Shown here: positions 8,228 to 16,934 of the stretch, one piece after another
How positions within the stretch are numbered: position 1 is the first letter of the stretch
Layout of the letters: every line of letters begins with the position of its first letter
DNA from: Chitinophaga pendula
Lineage (GTDB): Bacteria > Bacteroidota > Bacteroidia > Chitinophagales > Chitinophagaceae
Assembly: GCF_020386615.1 (NCBI RefSeq)
Contig: NZ_CP077769.1
Location: 4,278,001-4,342,000 of the forward strand
Reading direction: 5' to 3'
Length of the DNA: 64,000 nt
Made by a program: the position numbers and the translations under genes
The notes under the pieces: generated by a model
What the model was told of the DNA's origin: nothing
Seen by the model: the letters and a program-made list of their open reading frames with translations, nothing else
Database searches by the model: none

Positions 8228-10183
8228 TTATAGCCGGATCAACTGTAGTGCATGTTTCAGCAATTTGTCCTCATAGGGAGCGAGGTCTCTGGCATGTGTT
8301 TTAGCGACCCAGATATCCGGTTCTATACCTTTTCCTTCGGTATAGATGGCCGGATCGAATATGAATTGCCTGAAGTTGGTATGTAGTTGCAATGTTAATC
8401 CGGAGGGCAGGCGGAATATAGTAGCGCTGGCGACTGCCCCCATGGTAGGGGTATCTCCCAATACGAAGGTGCCAGGTCTTTTTTTCATGCCCAGTATAAA
8501 TATTTCGGAGGCACAGGCGGTATTTTTATCTGTCAGGATAATCACTTTAGCAGCCCGGCATCTGAATTCTTTTCTTGCCGGTGAGATCAGGATGGATTCT
8601 TCGAACCAGGGGTAGTGTCTTCTGCCGAGGCTATATTCCTGGTTGGTGAACAGGGAAAGTGTTTTCAATACGTCTGCGCTGTAGCCACCGCCATTTCCCC
8701 GCAGGTCGATGATCATTCCTTTGATATCCTGTTGTGCGAAGAAGATATTCAGGAGTTTGTAGTAGGTTTCTCCTTTCCAGCTGGCGATGCGGAAGACCAG
8801 GGTATTATCCGGCAGTAGTCGTATTTCGGGTGCAGGCAGGAAGTTCTTTGTCATCCGGACAGGTGTGGTATATGGGATATGAAATGTCCGTAGGGAACGG
8901 TTGCTATCTGCCAGTATGCTGATGTTGAGTATTTCGGTTTCTTTCCTGAACAGGAGTTGATTAGGATCTCCACTGGTGGATACGGGTTTATCATCTATGG
9001 CTATTACTTTGGCTCCCAATGGGATTGAATCCCGATAGCGATCGTTCAGGATGGCTGCGACCACTACCTCTTCTCCGATAGTTTTGAGGCGCAGGGGGCC
9101 ATTTTTGGGCCGGGCTACCGGTGCATCGGCAGCAGGGGTGGATGGTAGTATAATACCCAGATGCGGGTCGGGATACAGGCGTTTAAAATTTGCCTGCAGG
9201 TCGGCCAGCAGGGAGGCATAAGGACGGTTAGTGTTACTGAATATCTTATTGAAAGTAGCGATGGCTTCTTTTTTGTTGATCCCTCTCTGTTGATAGAAGG
9301 GATATAGTTCTGCGAATTTCTTCATCAAGGCTGCCAGTAATTTTCTTTCTTCCGCCTTTGTATCGGCGGGTATGAAGGTGACGTATCCTGACAGGTATCC
9401 ATTCTCCCGTCCAAAGTCTTCGAAGGTGAGTGGCTTTGTATTCTCTTTTTCGGAAGTTTCCGGCTGTGCGTAGACGAACCGGGAATAGTCGTCGAACATC
9501 CTGGTGTAGGTTTCCTGCGGGTGTCCGGTGAGGCTATCGATCCACGCGAATACGTTCCGGGTGGGTGTATTATTGATCTCTCCGATAGTAAGGTCGCTGA
9601 TGATAAGATCTGATCTTTCTGTGGGATGAGCCGGTTGGTATAGTATCGTCAGGCTATTAAAGGTAATATTGTCGTCACTGAACTCATGGCCGGTACTATG
9701 ATCCCAGGTACTGATGAAGGAGGACAATGGCAACTGGAATCCATCCTGGTCGATGGTGATGTCCTTGAAGTGCCAGGTGGAATCATTTCCCATTAGAACG
9801 AGTAGCAGCTTTTTAACATTTCTGGTATAGCAGGAGATATTGGCCTTTGCTTTATCGTAGTTCAGTGTGGGTTTATTACTGGGGAGCAATTGCCGGAGGA
9901 AAAACGTATCCGTTTGCCAATCTGCGGCAGCGAGTATTGCCGTTGTGGCGGATGTTTTTGTACCTTTTTCATTTACGATGATGCCCTGACAATCTTTATG
10001 ATCAGGAAAACATACGGGGCTTTGGACATAGGCGCCGGTAGTCGTTGTTAGATCCCATTTGGTAGTGAACCCGGAAGTATAGGATATAGCTTTCCATTGT
10101 GCGTGTGCGGTAGTGTAGCACAGACACAGGAGGAGGCACAGATAATTATGCCAGGGGCTTACTGACGAAGCACTATTGTTCAT
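8228..10183 (-). CDS. Secreted S41-like protease with Cys at the nucleophile position
   Basis: A 651-residue protein with a signal peptide (hydrophobic stretch ending AHAQ near residue 29). A central PDZ-like region (about 355-430) precedes an S41 core with the family segment DLRGNGGGY (493-501) and GDTPTMGAVAS (about 572-582). Where S41 proteases have the nucleophilic Ser of the SASE-type motif, this protein has TACASEIF with Cys557. The Lys of the tail-specific FGKG motif is also absent, as it is in tricorn-like S41 members. It may be a Cys-nucleophile variant or an inactive binding protein. Being exported, it could act on the peptide after secretion. Confidence 0.75.
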   Translation of the reverse strand: MNNSASSVSPWHNYLCLLLCLCYTTAHAQWKAISYTSGFTTKWDLTTTTGAYVQSPVCFPDHKDCQGIIVNEKGTKTSATTAILAAADWQTDTFFLRQLLPSNKPTLNYDKAKANISCYTRNVKKLLLVLMGNDSTWHFKDITIDQDGFQLPLSSFISTWDHSTGHEFSDDNITFNSLTILYQPAHPTERSDLIISDLTIGEINNTPTRNVFAWIDSLTGHPQETYTRMFDDYSRFVYAQPETSEKENTKPLTFEDFGRENGYLSGYVTFIPADTKAEERKLLAALMKKFAELYPFYQQRGINKKEAIATFNKIFSNTNRPYASLLADLQANFKRLYPDPHLGIILPSTPAADAPVARPKNGPLRLKTIGEEVVVAAILNDRYRDSIPLGAKVIAIDDKPVSTSGDPNQLLFRKETEILNISILADSNRSLRTFHIPYTTPVRMTKNFLPAPEIRLLPDNTLVFRIASWKGETYYKLLNIFFAQQDIKGMIIDLRGNGGGYSADVLKTLSLFTNQEYSLGRRHYPWFEESILISPARKEFRCRAAKVIILTDKNTACASEIFILGMKKRPGTFVLGDTPTMGAVASATIFRLPSGLTLQLHTNFRQFIFDPAIYTEGKGIEPDIWVAKTHARDLAPYEDKLLKHALQLIRL

Positions 10184-10212
10184 TTTACGGGGATGATTAA
10201 GACCAGACCGGT

Positions 10213-11271
10213 CTATTTGAGTTCAATTATTTCGCAGAAGTTTTTCATTACTATTCCCTTTCCGAAGCCTTCTTCATTTGCTCTGCAGTTGCCGCTTTTT
10301 CGCCGGTTCTTCATCATCTGGTAGTTACCGATAATGGATTTTCGGAGCAGGATATCGTTCCAGTCTTCGGAGCGGATCACTTCCCGGTATATTTCTTCGC
10401 CATGAACCAGTTGCGGAACATTGTGGGAGTGGTCTTCGAGGAATGTCCGTGTCTCCTCTCCTACTTCTTCTATGTGGATATGATTTCCGATGCTGTTCCA
10501 ATGGCCTTTTCGCCAGCCACCTTCCTGAATAGACGGGAAATGATCTTCTGCTTTGATGAGGGTACCTGCTTCGATCTTTCCATCTTTGTACAGGAACAAT
10601 ACGCTACTGGTGCCAGGGTCTATTTTCCTGACGAATGCCCTTTGAAGGTGGTGGTAGTCGTAGCTGTTCTCAAACCGTCTGATATCGTCGTGGCTGACAT
10701 AGTTATTAAAAAAGGTGTTGGGCAGGTATTTCAGATGTACGCCGGACATTTTCAGGCGCAAGCTGAGGTCGATATCTTCATATCCATATCCTTTGAAACT
10801 TTCGTCGAATCCTCCTACAGTATGAAAGTCGGCTGTTCTCAGGCAGATGCGTCCTATGTTGTCGCGATCTGCTCCGTTCAGGTCGGCGATCAGTGCCAGT
10901 GGGTCATTGACGGGTAATTCGTTGCTGACATATCCGAGTATGTTGTCTCCGACGTGGTAGTCGGCGTTGACATTGCAGATGATGTTGCCGGTGGCCAGTC
11001 TGAAGGCAATGTTTCTGGAATGGGCATGTGAAAAGTAGCGAGGTAGTGGGTCGATGATCCTGTAAAAGCTCAATATGCCCTCTTCTATGTACTGCAGGCA
11101 GTTTTCTTTCACCCAGGATTCCAGGCCATCTGAGGAGTTATAGTCCAGCAGGATGATCTCTGTATTGGGAAATCTTCTGCTGCAGGCGATGTTGCCAGGC
11201 AGTGTTTCTTTCAGTGTGAACAGTCTGTTCATCGACACGGTGCAAAGTGAAATTCTTGCAGGCGGTGTCAT
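10213..11271 (-). CDS. GT2-family glycosyltransferase
   Basis: A 352-residue GT-A fold glycosyltransferase. The N-terminus has the family-2 pattern (ISLCTVSMNR, then IILLDYNSSDG). The DxD-like metal motif is NVNADYH, and the acceptor-side motif GGFDESFKGYGYEDIDLSLR resembles the galactosyltransferase C-terminal (Glyco_transf_7C) segment. It has no membrane helix and should be cytoplasmic. It is 15 bp from the arginase gene in the same operon, which suggests that the peptide product is glycosylated. The sugar and acceptor are unknown. Confidence 0.8.
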   Translation of the reverse strand: MTPPARISLCTVSMNRLFTLKETLPGNIACSRRFPNTEIILLDYNSSDGLESWVKENCLQYIEEGILSFYRIIDPLPRYFSHAHSRNIAFRLATGNIICNVNADYHVGDNILGYVSNELPVNDPLALIADLNGADRDNIGRICLRTADFHTVGGFDESFKGYGYEDIDLSLRLKMSGVHLKYLPNTFFNNYVSHDDIRRFENSYDYHHLQRAFVRKIDPGTSSVLFLYKDGKIEAGTLIKAEDHFPSIQEGGWRKGHWNSIGNHIHIEEVGEETRTFLEDHSHNVPQLVHGEEIYREVIRSEDWNDILLRKSIIGNYQMMKNRRKSGNCRANEEGFGKGIVMKNFCEIIELK

Positions 11272-11285
11272 TGGGTGTAATTGTC

Positions 11286-12215
11286 TTATTGGGAATCGGT
11301 GGACAGTGGGACGTTGTTAACGTGTGTACAGTCTTCGATATCGTATATTTTGCTAAGTGCGTTTATCAGTTGTGTTTCTATGAATTCGCATTGATCATCG
11401 GGGGTATATCCACTTTTACGGGACCGGCAGATGGTGATCACCGGGGGATTGGTGATTTTGGCCTTCAGGAACCCGATGGTACGATCGATCCGTTGCTGAA
11501 TGGTATCTGCGCTTACTTTCAGCGGAGATTCCCGGGGGTCTGCGATCCTGTTGAAGTAATAGTAGTATCGATCGTTCTCACATACAGCATCTACTCTTCC
11601 GAAGTCAAAAAAGCGGATGCGATGATAAGGCGTCTGGTGGAAATGTTTGTATTCTTCTTCGGTGATTTCAATACGAAGTTCTTTTTGCAAGGGGTTCTGG
11701 ATGCAGGAGAAGTAGTCGAGATCGATATCCAGTACGACGGTACCAAACTTTTTGAGTTCATTGATATGTTGTTTATAGAAGCGGTAGCGGCGGGCGTCCT
11801 GGCTTTTGCTACCTGAGGCATCATCGTATTTATCTAGCAATCCTGCCTGTCCGCCGGCGAGGAAGGTACCCGCATTGTTTTGGGAGCGGATGTACATTTC
11901 ATGGGCTTTCCTGTTGGTTTTGCCATGGCGATGTTTGATCCAGTAGACATCGTCGAATAAGCCTTCATAGACAGCGGGCAGGATAAAAGTAGCGATGGTC
12001 AGTTCTTTGTAGGTAAAGTCTTTGATCTGAGACAGGTCGCCATTCAGCTTGGGGGCTGGTATGTTGAGATATGGAATTCCCATATCGGAATGTTCGTCGA
12101 TATGTATCAATATGTTGTTGCTTGGCTTGATACGTCCTTGTGCCACTGCATATTTCCAGATGAGGTATGCTTCGTGATGTTCTTCTACTATAAAAATCGT
12201 TGATTTCTTTCTCAT
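11286..12215 (-). CDS. UPF0489-family peptide arginase (Arg to ornithine)
   Basis: A 309-residue protein with the arginase-like metal-binding motifs of the UPF0489 family: HIDEHSDM (His38, Asp40, His42, Asp44) and DIDLDYF (Asp163, Asp165, Asp167). Established knowledge: UPF0489 members in cyanobacterial RiPP clusters (OspR type) are manganese-dependent arginases that turn peptide arginines into ornithines. The precursor here has three arginines close together (39, 40, 42), which makes a peptide-arginase role likely. Position inside the operon, between the glycosyltransferase and the JmjC genes, agrees. Substrate and activity remain inferred. Confidence 0.75.
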   Translation of the reverse strand: MRKKSTIFIVEEHHEAYLIWKYAVAQGRIKPSNNILIHIDEHSDMGIPYLNIPAPKLNGDLSQIKDFTYKELTIATFILPAVYEGLFDDVYWIKHRHGKTNRKAHEMYIRSQNNAGTFLAGGQAGLLDKYDDASGSKSQDARRYRFYKQHINELKKFGTVVLDIDLDYFSCIQNPLQKELRIEITEEEYKHFHQTPYHRIRFFDFGRVDAVCENDRYYYYFNRIADPRESPLKVSADTIQQRIDRTIGFLKAKITNPPVITICRSRKSGYTPDDQCEFIETQLINALSKIYDIEDCTHVNNVPLSTDSQ

Positions 12216-12226
12216 ATAGGCATTGA

Positions 12227-13186
12227 TCAGTTTGTTTGTGATTGGCTAGGTGCGGCAAACAGTGTTTTTTGCTGGTCTGTCAGTGGTGTTGGCCTGGTTT
12301 GTTTTATATTTCTGTTGAGTATATCTATGGAAAGGTTGTCGAGGAGTAGTTTTCGGATACTATCTATCAGCTCATTTTCGGGTATTCCCTTGTGAATGAG
12401 GGAGAGGACGCTACGGCGTAGCAGGCTTTCGCTGGCCGCCAGGCTAACTACGTAATCGGATAATATCTTGGCCAGGGTGGTGTTATAGACGCCGGCGGTG
12501 ATGTGGGCGGACATATCCGCGGAGGTTGCTGCTTCGTGTACGAAGCCCCTGGGCATATACAAGGTATCGCCGGCTTCCAGTTCTACGTCATAAAGCAGTT
12601 CGAGGCTATCGACATCAAACGGTACGGCGTTGTGGATACCCAGCGGGAGGATATAAGGGTTGCTGTATACTTTCCAGTGTTTTGCGCCGGCGATCTGCAG
12701 GACAAAGACATCATGCGAGTCATAATGGACATCGAATCCACAGGCATCCGGAGGTGTGATGTATACATTAGCGTTAGAGGTACAGTGGAAAGTATCGTTG
12801 ATGGAAAGCAGTAAGCGGGATATAGCCGGCCACAGCTCTTTGATCTGTTCCAATATAAAAGTGGCTTTTTCTTCTTTAAACAAGCGATTTACCTCTTTTG
12901 TAAGCACTTTAGACTTTACTTCAACATTCCTCATCTTTTCTACCTGTATATATTGTTGTACGGGGACTGGTTTTCCCTCTTTCACCATTCTCATATTTGC
13001 CCTGTTCAGTATATCGTCCATATACAAGATCTTATCCACATCCTGTAGTTGTAGCAGCGAGGAAAAGAAGCTGCTATTTTCCCGTTTTATTACGAGGGGT
13101 TTCTTTTCAAAGTATTCGCTGAAAAAAGTGGTGCTATCCAGTGGATCGATGAGGTGATCGAAGTGGATCTCTGAAGGGCTGTGCAT
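12227..13186 (-). CDS. JmjC-type oxygenase paralogue 1
   Basis: A 319-residue protein of the ribosomal-oxygenase-like (JmjC_2) family. The N-terminal YFEKKPLVIKR segment is typical. The iron ligands are intact: His154 and Asp156 in DVHYDSHD and His217 in PRGFVHEA. Family members hydroxylate Arg or His side chains of proteins using 2-oxoglutarate. It is the most downstream of three tandem paralogues, separated from the next by 38 bp and from the arginase gene by 11 bp. It probably hydroxylates the precursor peptide. The hydroxylated residue is not predictable from sequence. Confidence 0.82.
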   Translation of the reverse strand: MHSPSEIHFDHLIDPLDSTTFFSEYFEKKPLVIKRENSSFFSSLLQLQDVDKILYMDDILNRANMRMVKEGKPVPVQQYIQVEKMRNVEVKSKVLTKEVNRLFKEEKATFILEQIKELWPAISRLLLSINDTFHCTSNANVYITPPDACGFDVHYDSHDVFVLQIAGAKHWKVYSNPYILPLGIHNAVPFDVDSLELLYDVELEAGDTLYMPRGFVHEAATSADMSAHITAGVYNTTLAKILSDYVVSLAASESLLRRSVLSLIHKGIPENELIDSIRKLLLDNLSIDILNRNIKQTRPTPLTDQQKTLFAAPSQSQTN

Positions 13187-13224
13187 TTTTTTATATTGAG
13201 GAGGTGAATGGCGATGTATCGGTA

Positions 13225-14196
13225 TCAGTGCTGTGCGGGTATGTGATCACTGATCAGTGCTGCCAGGGAAGGTATGGTCATAGCTGACGGTTTTGCGGTA
13301 TTATGCCGGTGCTGGTAAAAAAAGGCCAGCAGTTCTTCTTCCGATATCTTTTGCAGCAATTGTTGTTTCAGACTGTTGATTTTATCCTCTTTATATTGTT
13401 GAGGTATATCCATGCCGGTGATATATGATCTTCTGAACAACGGGTCCTGGTATGCGAGATGGGTGATATAGTCTGCAAACCGTTTGATCCAGCTGGTATT
13501 TAGTATTCCTAATGTAACATGGCAGGACAGCACATCGGTCGTGATCACCTCGTGTACGTATCCTCTTGGGAGGTACAGCAGGTCGCCGGGTTCGAGGCAT
13601 ACGTCGTGTAATAGCGCGAGCCCGGAGAAATCTACTTGTTTCCGGTTTTGTGGTTCGAATGGCAGGTAGACGGCACTTTCGAATATTTTCCAATGTTTGT
13701 TGCCGGCGATCTGAATAATAAAGAGGTCGTGTTCATCGTAATGCCATTGGAAACATTGTGCGTTGGCGGGTGTTACGAATAGATTGACACCTGAGTTGCA
13801 GTTGAATTCCTGTTCCATACTTACCACCAGTTCGTTTAATGTTGCATGATAGCTGGCGGCGTTGTGTATGATCATGGTTGCTTTATCGTGTGTGAAGGTA
13901 TTGAACAGTTTCTCCCGGTTTACGCCGGTCTGCATGCTTACTTTTTCGGTATGCCAGCTATTGGTATAATCTTCCGGAACTATTTTTTTCCCTGCGTGGC
14001 TCATTGTCAGTTTCAGGTCGGCATGCCGGGTACCTGCATCAATGATCTGATCTGTTGCTGCGAGGGTCAGCAGGTTATCGAAATAATGTTTATTATTTCT
14101 TTTTATGATCAGTGGTTTTTTCTCAAAGTATTCGCTTATAAACTCCCCTTTTTTCAGGGGAGCTATCAGCTGATGAAACCCGAATGTGGTATTCAT
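13225..14196 (-). CDS. JmjC-type oxygenase paralogue 2
   Basis: A 323-residue paralogue of its neighbour, with the same YFEKKPLIIKR start. The iron ligands are intact: His152 and Asp154 in QWHYDEHD, and His215 in PRGYVHEV. The C-terminal winged-helix-like part is also present, so the length matches a full JmjC_2 protein. It lies in tandem between an active-looking copy and a degenerate copy. The pair of intact paralogues may modify different residues of the same peptide. Activity is inferred from conserved ligands. Confidence 0.82.
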   Translation of the reverse strand: MNTTFGFHQLIAPLKKGEFISEYFEKKPLIIKRNNKHYFDNLLTLAATDQIIDAGTRHADLKLTMSHAGKKIVPEDYTNSWHTEKVSMQTGVNREKLFNTFTHDKATMIIHNAASYHATLNELVVSMEQEFNCNSGVNLFVTPANAQCFQWHYDEHDLFIIQIAGNKHWKIFESAVYLPFEPQNRKQVDFSGLALLHDVCLEPGDLLYLPRGYVHEVITTDVLSCHVTLGILNTSWIKRFADYITHLAYQDPLFRRSYITGMDIPQQYKEDKINSLKQQLLQKISEEELLAFFYQHRHNTAKPSAMTIPSLAALISDHIPAQH

Positions 14197-14210
14197 ATAG
14201 GGAGCTATTT

Positions 14211-15191
14211 TCAGTCGTTGGCGTGAAGGCTGGCGAGTGCAGTCAGCATCGCTTTTAGTGTTTGCGGATCACAGGAAGAGGGCCTGTTATGGGGGGGCCG
14301 TCGTTTTCCGGATAAGTTATCGAATGTGGTCGTATTAAATTGCGTTTCAATCTTTTCTCCCAGCAGGTTCGCTGCTTTTTTCAAGCTGTTATTATCTTCC
14401 AGGTCGTTGAGGAAGGCTGTTTCCCGTAATGTACCGGCGGTGTTGCCGATATCTTTCAGGATATCGAGTATTAGCCGCAGATAAGTGGGGAAGGTAAATT
14501 TAACGGCGGCGAATACGGCTGTTTGTTCCAGGGGGAATGATTCCCAGATGAATCCTCTGGGTATGTACAATGTATCGCCAGGTTGGGTGATACATTGGTG
14601 TATTAGTGATTGTTGGGACAGGTCAAACGGTTGATTGGCCTGGGATGGTAGTGGCAAGGAGATGGGCCCCTGATATATTTTCCATTTCCGGCTACCGGTT
14701 ATCTGCAAGATGAACATGTCTGCAGTTTCATACCTAGGATATGTGGGGACGCCTGTTGGCGGTGTAAAGTACAGCTGGCTTTCGCAGGAGCAGTTCAGTT
14801 CTTCGGTGAGTGCTGCTGTGAGGTCATCCAGCATGGGCAGTTGCCCCTGTATGTTTTTGAAGGCTATATTCACTTTTCCTTCTGAGAAAAGCCGGAATAC
14901 GGTTTCTATGTCGATACCATAATTAAGTCGGACATTACCAGGCAGGGCTCTTATATGCATGTATCTTGCTGCTGCAAGCGTTGTGGTATTATCTTCCAAG
15001 ACGACCTGATAGGGCACGGGATCTACTGCATTTGCGAGCCATGCTGCGACTATATCGAGTGAGGAGCATTGATCAAAGGAATGAAGATCGTTTCTTTTGA
15101 TATGAAGTATATTTTGCTCAAAATAGTCCTGGAGGAAGGACGTTTTTGCGCATGGGGATATGATCCAGGAAAAGTCATTTTTCATAGACAA
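14211..15191 (-). CDS. JmjC-like paralogue 3, metal ligands lost (probable pseudoenzyme)
   Basis: A 326-residue paralogue of the two following JmjC proteins (YFEQNILHIKR start, GDTLYIPRGF segment). All three expected iron ligands are replaced: the His-x-Asp motif reads Arg153-Tyr-Glu155 in YPRYETAD, and the distal His is Trp216 in PRGFIWES. The reading frame is intact and the fold-defining residues remain, so the gene is kept under selection but is unlikely to bind iron. It may act as a substrate-binding or scaffold partner of the two active copies. It is separated from paralogue 2 by 14 bp. Confidence 0.8.
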   Translation of the reverse strand: MSMKNDFSWIISPCAKTSFLQDYFEQNILHIKRNDLHSFDQCSSLDIVAAWLANAVDPVPYQVVLEDNTTTLAAARYMHIRALPGNVRLNYGIDIETVFRLFSEGKVNIAFKNIQGQLPMLDDLTAALTEELNCSCESQLYFTPPTGVPTYPRYETADMFILQITGSRKWKIYQGPISLPLPSQANQPFDLSQQSLIHQCITQPGDTLYIPRGFIWESFPLEQTAVFAAVKFTFPTYLRLILDILKDIGNTAGTLRETAFLNDLEDNNSLKKAANLLGEKIETQFNTTTFDNLSGKRRPPHNRPSSCDPQTLKAMLTALASLHAND

Positions 15192-15217
15192 GTATGCGTT
15201 TGGTGGAATTAAGGCGA

Positions 15218-15721
15218 TCAGACGGCTTTGAGGTGTTGTCTTGCGATCACTGCCGTGACTACTTTTCCGAGCAGGTTGACGGTGACCATGACGTTTTTCT
15301 GTCTTTGTTTTATGACTTCGCAGCCTAGTCCTGAGAGTGGGCCTTCGCGGATCATCAGTTTCTGACCTTTCATCAACATCTCGTTTTCGACTTTGATATG
15401 CCGGCCTTGTGTGGTGATCAGTTTTAGTCTTTCGATGGTGTCGTGAGACAGTGTGGCCATTTCATTTCCGAACCTGACATACTTCGCATAGCCATCGATA
15501 CCGGTGCTTTTATAGAAGGTGGCGGGCATATCCACGTATACAAAAACGTATGAAGGGAACATGGGTTTTTCTCTTATTACGATTACGTTTTTGCCGGTAC
15601 CTGTTACTCTGATCATAGGCAGGTAGTGTTGGATATTACTATCGGATAGTTGCCTGGCTACCTTTTGTTCATGGTGGGCTTTGGTATACATCACATACCA
15701 ACCTGCTACTAACTGTGGCAT
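15218..15721 (-). CDS. NusG/UpxY-like transcription antiterminator
   Basis: A 167-residue NusG paralogue. The NGN domain is at residues 6-110 (GWYVMYTKAHHEQKVARQL, MFPSYVFVYVDM) and a KOW-like domain is at about 120-160 (MIREGPLSGLGCEVI). In Bacteroidota, UpxY-type paralogues head long polysaccharide or natural-product operons and let RNA polymerase read through the whole operon. This gene is the first of a roughly 15.7-kb minus-strand operon and is preceded by about 400 bp without genes. It is most likely the cluster-specific elongation factor. Confidence 0.85.
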   Translation of the reverse strand: MPQLVAGWYVMYTKAHHEQKVARQLSDSNIQHYLPMIRVTGTGKNVIVIREKPMFPSYVFVYVDMPATFYKSTGIDGYAKYVRFGNEMATLSHDTIERLKLITTQGRHIKVENEMLMKGQKLMIREGPLSGLGCEVIKQRQKNVMVTVNLLGKVVTAVIARQHLKAV

Positions 15722-16119
15722 TAGTAAACGAGTTTAACAATGGTTATAAATTGGAAAGAAAGGATACGGCTGTCGCTACGGTAAAAGGGAATTTTACTTC
15801 AGGATCAATGAGTTGTAAAAAAAGTAAGGAGTTTAAAAGGAATTACATCTAAAGTTTCATAGTGCTTCTCATCAGAGCATATGTCGCCACTTGATCAAAC
15901 GCTTCTCTATTAAAAGTAAAGAAAAATATTTTAAACTTTCAAAAAGATATTCGCCGAATTTGTTGATAAAAAAAATACAGTCTGCTGTAATATTGGTTTC
16001 AAGCCTGCTACTATTGGCCATTCCCACCTTTTAAGATCAGCCCTGTTTAAGTAATGTTAATATTCTACAGGCATTGTTATCAAGGGATGTCGTTTACACA
16101 ATAAATCAGGAATAGGATT
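15722..16119. other. 398-bp gene-free region upstream of the RiPP operon
   Basis: This A/T-rich stretch between the antiterminator gene and the upstream hypothetical gene has no open frame worth reporting on either strand. It should hold the operon promoter and a long untranslated leader, as expected for a gene controlled by its own NusG paralogue. I could not identify a convincing Bacteroidota promoter (TTTG and TAnnTTTG boxes) or a clear hairpin in it. Confidence 0.4.
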
Positions 16120-16662
16120 CTAGGCCAGCGCGCCAAGTGTATCATAGTATGCGATAGCTTTGGGCTCTGCGCCACTTTGCTTTAGTATCTCTTTTATATC
16201 TTCCGGCGCCAGGCTCCAGTCTACTGCATATGCAATAAAATGTTCGTCCAGCGGCACTTTTCCATCCCATCTATTTTCATTGAGTATCCTGGCAGCATCC
16301 CGGATCATTTCCATTGCCAGGTCATATTTTTCTTGTCCGACTATCATTTGCATAAATGCCACATACAGGTATTCATAGCTTTTGTTGTCAATAGCAATGG
16401 TCGGCCTTTCGGAAAAAAAGAGCGCGGACATCCTGTTTGTCTGATCATTGTCGCTGATGGCTATACGGAGCTCTTCTGTTGTCAGATAATAGGGATAAGG
16501 GTCATAGGAATCGCATTCCCGTATATTCAGTTCCAATTACCTGGGAGATTTTGCATACACGGTCTCGGTGGCTATTTCCACTTTTTCTGCTATTAGCGGA
16601 TATTCACCCCAGGCTGCGATGAATCTGTGGATGAGGTTATTTTTAATTTCGGCGAGTGTCAT
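16120..16662 (-). pseudogene. Hypothetical gene interrupted by an in-frame TAA
   Basis: From the ATG at 16662 the frame reads 41 residues (MTLAEIKNNLIHRF...AKSPR), meets TAA at 16537-16539, and then continues in the same frame for 138 further codons to 16120. The second part has no ATG near its beginning; its first possible start is TTG directly after the stop. Together they look like one protein of about 180 residues with a nonsense mutation. No family was recognised. Alternatively these are two small genes, the second starting at TTG or at an internal Met. Confidence 0.45.
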
Positions 16663-16733
16663 GCGTATTGGAGCATTTTTTCTATACCTAAATTACTATT
16701 AATAGGCATAACCAGGTAAAAATATACTTCTGG

Positions 16734-16856
16734 TTATTCTTCGACGTAGTCGAGGTCTTCTAGAGAATGAGCATGCAACGTCTGTTCACGCTGGTGGCGT
16801 AAATCAAATACATTGGTGAAACACTCGGTTGGTTCTGGTCGGCGCTTTTCAGACAT
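16734..16856 (-). CDS. Possible 40-aa small protein
   Basis: An open frame of 40 residues (start MSEKRRPEPTECF, end LEDLDYVEE) lies between the broken hypothetical gene and the TetR gene. It is charged and has no membrane segment. No family is recognised and no ribosome-binding site is visible, although that is common in Bacteroidota. It could be a chance frame. Confidence 0.28.
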   Translation of the reverse strand: MSEKRRPEPTECFTNVFDLRHQREQTLHAHSLEDLDYVEE

Positions 16857-16934
16857 GGTTATGAAACTTGACGCGCAAATATATTGATGACTATTTGTCA
16901 AAAACAAATACTTTGTTTGCCCGGCTGGGGGAGA

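Noticed and set aside
11247..11816. 189-codon open frame on the plus strand
   Set aside because: Antisense to the peptide arginase gene, which has intact metal-binding motifs.
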